A stretch of 42,003 bases of DNA from Hirudo medicinalis (taxonomy: Eukaryota > Annelida > Clitellata > Hirudinida > Hirudinidae), in NCBI GenBank assembly GCA_011800805.1, contig MPNW01000599.1, positions 9,294-51,296 of the forward strand, read 5' to 3'. Position 1 is the first letter of the stretch, and each line of letters opens with the position of its first letter. Below are positions 33,558-42,003 of the stretch, one piece after another. The notes beneath the pieces are model-generated. The model had not been told where the DNA came from. It did not search any database and saw nothing but the letters and a program-made list of their open reading frames with translations. The translations under genes and the position numbers were made by a program.

Positions 33558-35758
33558 TCAAGCGTACTTCTGGCAAAACTGGTAAACAAGTCTTTTCGAC
33601 TGGCTGGTTTTCTTAATAATCCCCTTCTTGTAATACTGGCGGATTGAGCGACTCAGTTTGTCATAATTCATGGCAGGCCTGTTCTTTCTCTGACCCCACA
33701 ACTTTGCCACTTTTATCGAATCCTCGATCTTGAAGATTCCTGCGTATGAAATGATTGAAGAATTAATTCTTTCTCAGGACTAAAGAGCTGTTTCGGTGTA
33801 ATAACGCCACTGCGTTAAGGATACTTAAGGATGCAAATATTAACATTATCTAGAGTGATATTTCATCTTATTGCTCGCAATATGACCTTTAAGCGACTAA
33901 GGTTCCAGGTCTAATTTTTGCGGGCGATTATTGTTGTGTGAAGAGGCTCGGTTAGTCAGCAAATAATGATATTTGCATATCTCTAGAGCTTGCTGAATTT
34001 TAAACACCGTCGCCAACTCAAGAAACTGTTTCCTTTCACACGTGCATTCTCCAAACCAACCTTTGGACCTATCGAGCCATCGAATGCAGTTCTCATAGTG
34101 GCACGGCTGAAGGAGAAGTTCTTTCAAAAACTGCCACAACTGGTTCCCCTGCCTTGTCGGTTGCACGGACGCATCAGAAAATGTCTTTTCTGCAGGAATT
34201 TAAGAACTTAAATTTCAACGACAATTTTTAATAATAAATGTTTTTGATACGAAAATTCTTTCTCAATTAACTGACTGTAAAATTTGAAATTTGTATTTTA
34301 ATGACAAATTGAATGAGAAAAGAAAGGAAGTTACCTGATAAATCGTTCTGGGAACCGAAAACTTCGTAAAACTCTGGAATTGAGGAAGAAGGGGAGGTGT
34401 TGGCAGAACCGCTCGGTACCTCGGTGATGTTGGCGTAGTTGAAGTCCAGGATACTTGAACTGGATGCCGGAGAGGAATTGTAACTGTTACCTGACGGAGA
34501 CATGAAGAATGAAAACTGGGGAAGAACTGGATCGTTGGCAGTAGAGAGATGCTGTTGGTGGACATCCATGAAGTAGGACGGTTGGATGGCAAGGGTGTTC
34601 GGTCTGATGACCTGGTGTTCAGAAGCGATCTTGTTGCATGAATAACTGTTGCTGTTGTTGTTGTTGTTGTTGTGGTTACTGTCTGCAGATGAATGGTTGT
34701 TGTACGAAGAGAAGGACTGGATGGAAGGCACCGACGTGTTCTCCAAGAAGTTGTTTGCACTCGAATGAGTCTCAAAGGAGAGGATTTGCATGTAGTTGTT
34801 GGATAGTTGGGTGTTGTTGTTGTTCTGTGCAGTTAAAGAGGACCAGGAAAGATGTGGAGCTGTCAAAGAGCGAGTTAATGTTAAAAACATTACAAACAAT
34901 TCTTAAAAATAAATTTCAAAATAATCCATTACCAAAATGACATTAATAACAAATTCAAAAATCATAATTAATCATAATCGCAATCATAATCAAATTATTA
35001 AATTACTTAATTAAATTAATTGAGCTCATTCCTATTCCACTCCCTCCAGCTGAAACACTCACCACATTTCCATAACTCCAACTCCACAAACAAAGCTTCG
35101 GCAACCTCAGAGCTGTGAACCCACTCCTTGAGACTTTCCAAACTGAGACTGCACAGGGCTGATCCGTTGAGGATGAGGTCCTTGACCAACCCCTTGGAGG
35201 AAACGAAACTCTTCTTGCTCAAAACCGAAGCTGCCCAGTTCTGAACGTCAGCAAATGTCCATTGGTATGGATCTGAAAATGAATTTCAACTTGTTATGCA
35301 GGTCTTGTACTTTGGACTTGTAACTTTGGCAATGTTACGCTATGGCAACATTACAATGTAAAATCGCATTGCAGTAAATCTACCTGCATTACATAAACTG
35401 TAAAATCACCAAGGCAACAGGGTAAAAGTTGTGAAGGGAAAGCTTAAAGGTGATCACGAAATTCAGCACTTAAGGATTCACACGACGAACAATTATCACT
35501 GACATCACGAACATTAAAACTACGCTAAGAGGCTTCGAAGTTGTTTCTCACAGGCAGTGCTGCCATCGTCATCATCAACATCCCCGCCGATTTTTTTGTG
35601 TAGTCGTTTTTTTTTTATCACTTTTAATGTTTACCAATACCGTCACCATCATCATCACTTGTTGTCATAAAATCTATACAACATCATCAACATCGTCGTC
35701 ATCGTCATCATCACCACCACCACCACCATCATTATCATCATCATCACCATCAACACCG

Positions 35759-35839
<81 letters not shown>

Positions 35840-36426
35840 CCATCATCATCACCACCGCCATCATCATCATCACCATCATCATCATCATGACAACAAGCAT
35901 CGTTATCCTCACAGAAATGTCCCCTCTACTCACCACTTGAAATGCCCAACTGTCGACTTTCCCTGAGCACCTTCAGAGTCACGTGTGGCGCAGAGGAGGA
36001 GTTGAACTCCGGGGCCAAGGGCGAAGGGTGTTCCTCTTTGACGTGCACCAGTAGAGGGTCGGAATCCCAGAACTTCATTTCAGACCACATTGGTGCCACA
36101 AAAGGATCGCATTCGGTTGTGAGATGAGACTTGATGACGTCAACCTCCAGCGACGATTGTTGCTGTTGTTGTTGTTGTTGTTGTTGATGCTGATGTTGTT
36201 GTTGCTGCTGTTGGAGGTTTTGTTGGTCGTCGTAAAGGGAAGCGTCTGATTGGTAGGGGAACAGTTCAGACTTGAGGCTGCTGAAATCAGCGAGGTGTTG
36301 TTGCGCGAAGTCGTTATTTTGCACCAAGTCGCTGATGATGATGTCGTCTGATGGGAAATCCTGCATGATGTTTTCGATGTCGAACCACATCTTCATGTCG
36401 ATGCCCTCTGTCTGTGTGCCTTCCAT
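33558..36426 (-). CDS. SPDEF: Pointed-domain ETS transcription factor, SPDEF/Ets98B type
   Basis: This is a nuclear DNA-binding regulator. Five minus-strand exons: 36426-35934, 35272-35063, 34859-34335, 34189-34061 and 33739-33558, total 1539 bases, 512 residues, each junction in phase 1. Exon 1 has an acidic N terminus, a poly-Gln tract (about 36148-36216), and VKEEHPSP, an exact match to the phosphorylation-dependent sumoylation pattern. Exon 2 is the Pointed/SAM domain (DPYQWTFADVQNWAASVL to ELELWKC). Exon 3 is a 175-residue Asn/Ser-rich linker. Exons 4-5 form the ETS domain: LWQFLKELLLQP, IRWLDRSK, GIFKIEDSIKVAKLWG, NRPAMNYDKLSRSIRQYYKK, RLVYQFC, with the stop eight bases later. The recognition helix (SRSIRQYYKKGI) has the Ser and Gln typical of SPDEF rather than the RALRYYY of most ETS factors, and the domain sits at the C terminus as in SPDEF. 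ATG 36426 directly follows an acceptor (tttcatctgcag); an unspliced ATG at 36441 is an alternative. Confidence 0.92.
34638..34677. repeat. in-frame AAC/CAA repeat coding poly-Asn in SPDEF exon 3
   Basis: A GTT-type run on the plus strand reads as poly-Asn (NHNNNNNNSNS) in the linker between the Pointed and ETS domains. It is unlike the surrounding non-coding GAT arrays in keeping the gene frame. Confidence 0.75.
35687..35887. repeat. ATC microsatellite in SPDEF intron 1
   Basis: About 200 bp of ATC units with ACC variants, ending about 45 bp from the donor of exon 1. Long poly-Ser and poly-Met frames here are repeat translations. Confidence 0.92.
36148..36216. repeat. in-frame CAG/CAA repeat coding poly-Gln in SPDEF exon 1
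   Basis: On the minus strand this reads as two Gln blocks separated by HQH. Mixed CAA and CAG codons indicate a tract kept at the protein level rather than a pure DNA expansion. Confidence 0.85.
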
Positions 36427-36782
36427 CTGCAGATGAAACATTCTCTTCGTTAAGAGTCATTTTACTCTTATTTCATCCAATGTTTTGAACTTCATACCAG
36501 CTGTAAGTGGACTCTATTTTAATATTAATATTATTAATAGTATTAATTACTACTGAACTTCATTTGATGAAGAATGTATTAATTGCTGTTGCGATGTTAC
36601 AACGTGTCGTACAACTGCATGTTGCACCCGATGTTTGTGAGGTTCTTTGATCCATTGACATTTCTCAAAATCCAGCTCCACTACTGAAGATGATGACTAA
36701 CATGGACACCCACGCATCAGATTTATAGCTTACAAGCCCACTTTATGCTTCACCGTCGAGTTATTGATAGCTTTCACGATCG

Positions 36783-36925
36783 TAATCATCATCATCATCT
36801 GCACCGCAATCACCATCATCATCACCATGGTTATCGTCGTCAAAGTCACCACCATCATTATCATCATCATCGTCGTCGTCGTCGTCATCATCATCAACAT
36901 CATCATCATCATCAACACCACCACC

Positions 36926-36992
<67 letters not shown>

Positions 36993-37000
36993 TCATCGCC
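36783..37000. repeat. ATC/ACC/GTC compound microsatellite
   Basis: About 220 bp of mixed ATC, ACC and GTC units, all six frames partly open (poly-His, poly-Asp, poly-Met); not coding. Confidence 0.92.
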
Positions 37001-37827
37001 ACAGCTGTTAAAAAGTTCTTCGAATCGGAAATGCATTAATTTTTCTTGGCTCGTGATCGGTGCATGAATATTCAAGAGCTCATTAAAATTGATGAGCCAA
37101 TAATAGCCAAGCCTTCCTATTGGTGGCCGATGTTAATGTTTGTAACAAGTGCTTGGGACGCTTCTTGGAAGACATTAAGTGAGGTGAAATGTTTGCTTTA
37201 GAGTCTTAATCACCAGGATCATTATCACAATTATCATCATTATCGTCGTCGTCTTCATCTTCATCTGTCGATGATGATGACGGAGTGACTCAGAGCAATT
37301 TAAACTCTCGGTAACGATGATAATTATGATGATCCAATAATTATGAGTAACTAGTAATTGTGCTTGGGTAAAAGTTAGCAGTGACAAACCACAATCAACC
37401 CTTGAAGACTTCAACTTCGGGTTGTTGGCAAAATGGGGACCACGACCATCCCCAAAATGGGGAGTTGTCACCAGATTCATATTCGAGATTGATCTGATTG
37501 GTTATCAATATAATTCCACTGATTATGCATTCAATCGAGACTCATGATAATTACCATTCATAATTTACGTTAATGTAATCAATTTAGATATAACTTATAT
37601 TTTTATAAAATTACATAAGCATATTACAAACATATATAAAATAAAACAACAATGGAATGAAAGTAGTCCTCATCGATGTCAAGTCGAAAACAAGTGCGTC
37701 ACCTCATTTGGCGCCCAATCTTGAGCGTCTGCTCTCGAAAGAATTTGTCAGCCACTCACTTAATTTGCATAATAATAAAAAAATTGAAAAACACTATTCA
37801 TAGTAACATAAGCAACAACTGTAATAT

Positions 37828-37936
37828 AAATGATGATGATGATGATAATAATATAATAATAACAGCAATAATAATAATAGAATTAATAACAATAACAATA
37901 ATAATAGAAATAATAATAATAATAATAATAATAATT
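37828..37936. repeat. GAT then AAT microsatellite
   Basis: Short GAT run followed by interrupted AAT units. Confidence 0.85.
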
Positions 37937-38313
37937 TATAGCAAACGTGACAGAGAGTAACAGTGTGTTTACCAAGTGGATGAAAAGCCATCCAACGAAT
38001 TTGAATGCAACGGTTTCAAATATCGAAGACGAGTTGTACTTAAGATGAAAACATTCCTCATCACATTCAATTTTCTAACAATAAACCAGTATGCAATGTA
38101 GCGCTCGATGCATGAAATTACAATACAATGTAAGGTTGACTTATACTGCCGTAGAATACTAAAGAATGTATTTTTACAAAGTACTTTAATGTCACTGTTG
38201 ACATTCTCACTTGAATGTAAAGAAACGGATGTCAAACATTTTGACATGCTTCAGTAATTTGGCTATTCGTAACAATACGTTGTTACATTCTTTGGATCAT
38301 AACCACCGCTAGA

Positions 38314-38315
<2 letters not shown>

Positions 38316-38406
<91 letters not shown>

Positions 38407-38429
38407 CATCATCATCATACAACAATCAN

Positions 38430-38486
<57 letters not shown>

Positions 38487-38488
38487 CA
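38316..38488. repeat. long ATT microsatellite containing a 1-N gap
   Basis: About 30 ATT units, an ATC/ACAACA interruption, one N at 38430, then about 18 more ATT units and ATC. Unlike the other gaps, its flanks are not identical 127-bp copies. The assembly broke inside the repeat, so its true length is unknown. Confidence 0.92.
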
Positions 38489-39128
38489 TCATCACATCAA
38501 CAAATATCCAATCGGTTGTCACATATTCTCCATTCCAAGTTTTGAGTTTTCACTAAAAATGCTTGAACGTTTGTCAAGTGTTTCAACTAGATTTATGTAC
38601 ACTGACACGACCTAACTGAATGAGATGAAGGTAATCTGTTAATTAAGGACGTCATTTGTGAGGAGGAGTGAAGGAAGCAACGTCCACTCAAGATTCGTGT
38701 TGCCCCGCAGCCTATTTTTTGGTCAGAAGCAGAAAAAGGTCGCAAAGGTCGCTAAGGTCATCTCATCATCTCATCAGGTTCAACGAGGGTTTGCCCCTCC
38801 CCCGCTCCCAGCAAAAGCTGAAACAACGTTCCTGCTGCCAATTCTCAACGTCTAAATTGATATTTAATTGACCGTGAAACGTACGTTGATTGCTTAAATT
38901 ATGAAAATATAATAAGAAATTCTACAAATTATAAACTCACCAGTGAACGTAGTTGCATAATATTTCGAAGAATTTTAATAGCCAGTAATGTTTGAAATTT
39001 GTTCTTAATTCGATTTTAATCCAGATGAATTTCATTCAGAAATATTATTTACCTACATAAACATGTGGCAGCTCGAATTTATACTTGTATCATAACATGG
39101 AAATTAGGTCATCTACATCAACATATCC

Positions 39129-39215
39129 AATAGGAGCACTCGCTTTCGACTAATTTATCATCAGCGTTCTGATTGGATGTTCCAATTTAATGCTTGCACC
39201 TCATTGGCTGATGAG
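39129..39215. promoter_or_regulatory. cluster of CCAAT boxes in both orientations
   Basis: Four CCAAT/ATTGG pentamers occur within about 85 bp (near 39129, 39172, 39182 and 39206). Such a cluster suits NF-Y binding and a promoter or enhancer. No gene start is visible beside it, so the target is unclear. Confidence 0.3.
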
Positions 39216-39604
39216 ACGAGATGAAAGTTATGCGTTTGAATGCTCAATAAACATTTTGTCAAGCATCTGAGTGGAATTAAACTCAACATTTAAGATTCTT
39301 GTGAATTTCGTGAATAAATGAATAATTTTTAATATTAAAATAATAATCAAATTTGATGATAACAAAAATTCCGCATTTCAAGACCACTTCCGAAGAAATT
39401 GTCGAGCGCGAAAAATCAAGGAGCAGAAGAACCTGGGCTTTTCCAAGTGGATGAGCCTGGTATCGGTTTCACAATGGAATTTTCTGAAGCAGTTTTTTGA
39501 CAATTTTCTAAAATTAGTCGTTTGTGAGGCTCTATTGTTGAGGCGATGATGAGCGGTTGAATGGAGCGTGGGTGTAATCAATGAAGCGTGTGTAATATAA
39601 TAAT

Positions 39605-39712
39605 AATAATACCATATAATATATTAATACTATATAATATAATAATACCATATCATAAATTAAGACTATATAATATAATAATACCATATAATATATTAAT
39701 ACTATATAATAT
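39605..39712. repeat. 36-bp tandem repeat, three copies, AT-only
   Basis: Copies at 39605-39640, 39641-39676 (diverged) and 39677-39712. Core AATAATACCATATAATAT. Same period as, but different sequence from, the repeat in SLCO intron 6. Confidence 0.88.
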
Positions 39713-40110
39713 AATAATAATGTTAGAATTAATGTAATAGTATAATTGTAATTCTAAGAATATCCATCCTAAGAAGTCCACATTCAATTTCAAAGACTCT
39801 CACAAATGACTTGTTGTTGTGAAATAACTTTAGTCGTGGATTCTCAATATTCTCACTTTGGCATGCAACTGTTTTCGTTTGGTTCCTGAACTTTGAATTT
39901 GATTTTTGATTTACGACTTTTACTTCTTCATTTTGGCATTAAATCGTTTTCGTTGGCACAGGTAGCCCATCAGGGGGAGCACATCCCTAGAGGGGTGATC
40001 TTTTGTAATAATGATGATGTAATGGTTAATGAATATTTAAAAAATAAAGGTTAATGTTGATGGAGACAGCCAGAACAAAACAAAAATTAATTTGACTGTC
40101 ATTGCATCAC

Positions 40111-40165
40111 ATATATGATGACATTGTATCACATTGTTATATATGATGACATTGTATCACATGTT
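40111..40165. repeat. 28-bp tandem duplication
   Basis: The block ATATATGATGACATTGTATC begins at 40111 and again at 40139, with degenerate GACATTGTRT units continuing to about 40200. Confidence 0.75.
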
Positions 40166-41221
40166 TTGTATCTCGACATTGTATTAAGACATTGTGTCGC
40201 ATTGATTTGTGTCTTAATTAATGATATTTCAGATTATTTTTGATTTTTTGTTGTTGAAATTACATTGCTTGAAGAATGAGAGAATGTAATTGTGTGCTTC
40301 TAAGAAAGCATGTAATCTAATAACATTTTGATAAATAAAAAAAATAGTACGGAAATAAATAAACATTAAAAAAATGTGAACAAACATGTCATTACAGGAA
40401 AACCTATGATTATGCCTGAAAATTCCAAAAAATGCCACGAATTGACGTATGTTTCTTTGGTAAAGTTGAAGTCATCCGTGACGAAGTCTTTAGTCACCTG
40501 TCGAAGACAAATGTAAATTATGAGGAAGCTCTACCTGGTCATCGATGGGTGACAAAAAGATCACGCTTCAGTGAAACCGGAAGCAGTAAATTCATCGCGA
40601 AAATGAGAAACGAAGTGGGTGTCACATTGGAGGATTGAATTCTTTCCTTTGTTTGATTTTCAAGAACTCACAGCAGTTAGTAACGGTATTGTAATCACAT
40701 TAGAAATAGTAGCATTGATAATATTATTATTACTATTAATATTTTTATTATTACAACTATTTTTATTATTACTAATTTATTAATTATTATTGCTGTTAAT
40801 ATTACTGCTAATAAGGATGATAAAAATAAATCATTCGCCATTAAAAATGTTTAAATAACATTAAATATTAGTTATTTTAAGTTCGTAAATGAATAAATAT
40901 TACTTTAATTAATAAATAAATTATTTAATAATATTTTTAATCTTGACACTATTAAATAATAATTCTTGAATGGAATAATAATAGAATAGCAATGGAAGGA
41001 ATGCACAAAGGTGAATCACGTTAAACTGATGGTGGCGACATTCAGGCATGCAATGATTGAATGCATGCATGAATGCGGGATCAGGCAATCAAATGAGGGC
41101 GATGAATTATGGATTGAAAATATGCATGAATGCAAGCTGATGTGAATTTCTCGTGAAATATTAACAACATTTATCACGAAAAGGAGATCTATAACTAGCA
41201 AAATAAATGATTTAGCAACTA

Positions 41222-41322
41222 CAACAATTTCAACAACAACAACAACAACAACAGCAGCATTTACAAACACGATTTAAGAACAACGAGCGACAATAATAAT
41301 TATAATCATCATATAGAATTGT

Positions 41323-41354
<32 letters not shown>

Positions 41355-41880
41355 ATTATCATCATAAATAATATAAATAAATGTAGCAATAAGGTATGGC
41401 AGAAGATGAAGAAACAGAACTTCTGAATACATCATGATGATGACGACGTTAATGATGGTGATGACAGTGATTGCGTTTAAGATCATCATCATGGTGGCAA
41501 ACCTGGTGGTCTTGATGATGATCGTGATATTAGCAACAGACAGTAACTAAACTTAATTCTAAAGAACCAACCGATGACTGAATGAAAGTAACTGGGATGA
41601 CGGTGATGACAACGAATGGTGACAATGAAAGCGATGGCGACGATGATGATTGTGATGATGATAATGACGATGGAGATGAAAATGATGAGGTTCAATTATC
41701 CCTTTCATGTGCTTCGGAGAAGACAAACATGACACGTTGACTTGATGTAATTAAGCTTTCTTCAATTATTTCTTCACGTCTGCTAACACTCAGTCCCGAT
41801 CAAAATACCTCAACAACATCAACATCAACATCATCACTGTCATCAACGTAATCATAATCATCGTCATCGTCATCGTCAGT
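41222..41880. repeat. series of CAA, AAT, GAT and ATC microsatellites
   Basis: CAA units at 41222-41254, AAT at 41326-41357, degenerate GAT at 41440-41690 and ATC/AAC at 41808-41880. No coding potential seen apart from repeat translations. Confidence 0.8.
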
Positions 41881-42003
41881 CCTTTATTTCAACGATAAAA
41901 ATTAAGCGGGATCTCACCGGATGCTATCGTGACGTGATCTACGCCATGGCACTGTTTTATCTATGCCTCCGTTAGCGATGTCTATGGTGAGCGATAATAA
42001 GTC

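Larger units (their letters stand above)
36427..42003. other. 5.6 kb with no confident gene; upstream of SPDEF
   Basis: This stretch is mostly microsatellites, listed separately, and AT-rich DNA. An upstream SPDEF exon is expected here because exon 1 begins at an acceptor, but I could not place it. A non-repetitive GC-richer patch at 38650-38830 contains GC-box-like sequence (gcgggggagggg on the minus strand) and could be the promoter. An open frame at 40432-40638 has non-repetitive composition (PRIDVCFFGKVEVIRDE) but no recognised family. Confidence 0.5.

Noticed and set aside
33338..33589. A hydrophobic C-terminal extension that would make the ETS factor membrane-anchored
   Set aside because: The frame encoding the hydrophobic tail differs from the ETS frame. 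In the ETS frame the protein ends RLVYQFCQKYA and a TGA at 33558-33560.
34061..34166. Extension of the first ETS half-exon past SKG into WFGECTCERK
   Set aside because: The open frame continues into the intron. The conserved ETS sequence resumes as GIFKIEDS at 33739, so the donor is right after AAAG at 34061.

Overview
This is a window of nuclear genome from an AT-rich invertebrate animal, most likely a bilaterian. Every recognisable gene is split by spliceosomal introns with GT/AG borders. The gene set is metazoan (SAGA subunit, ionotropic glutamate receptor, mitochondrial fission factor, OATP transporter, UMP synthase, Pointed/ETS factor). Non-coding DNA is full of trinucleotide microsatellites, mainly GAT/ATC, AAT/ATT and GAC. 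I cannot name the phylum from the sequence alone. Exon borders below were placed by hand and checked by reading-phase arithmetic; the joined coding lengths of the four complete genes are all multiples of three.

Layout. (1) About 134-1747, +: the 3' four exons of TADA1, whose 5' end lies outside the window. (2) 2099-2413, -: an unassigned coding-like terminal exon. (3) 2.4-10.6 kb: microsatellite-rich DNA with no confident gene and one candidate signal-peptide exon at 3601. (4) 10605-13525, +: two exons of a kainate-type glutamate receptor whose channel region is missing. (5) 14586-15966, -: complete MFF. (6) 18775-24154, +: complete ten-exon SLCO/OATP transporter. (7) 26638-31084, +: complete eleven-exon UMPS. 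(8) 33558-36426, -: five-exon Pointed plus ETS factor of the SPDEF/Ets98B type. (9) 36.4-42.0 kb: microsatellites and possible SPDEF upstream regulatory DNA. The genes are functionally unrelated housekeeping and signalling genes; no operon or pathway cluster is evident.

The main discovery candidate is the glutamate receptor-like gene. One uninterrupted exon runs from the end of ligand-binding segment S1 into segment S2, with only about 11 residues where M1, the pore loop, M2 and M3 (about 150 residues) should be. This is a natural equivalent of the soluble S1S2 constructs used in structural work. The disulfide cysteines of the fold are kept, but several glutamate-contacting residues are changed, including the key S1 arginine, which is lysine here. 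The gene ends in one short hydrophobic tail. It may be a non-channel, ligand-binding or decoy protein.

Technical caution: three gaps (N at 3241, 3773 and 13560-13601) are each flanked by identical copies of exactly 127 bp. These are almost certainly unmerged contig overlaps from a k=127 assembly, not biological duplications.
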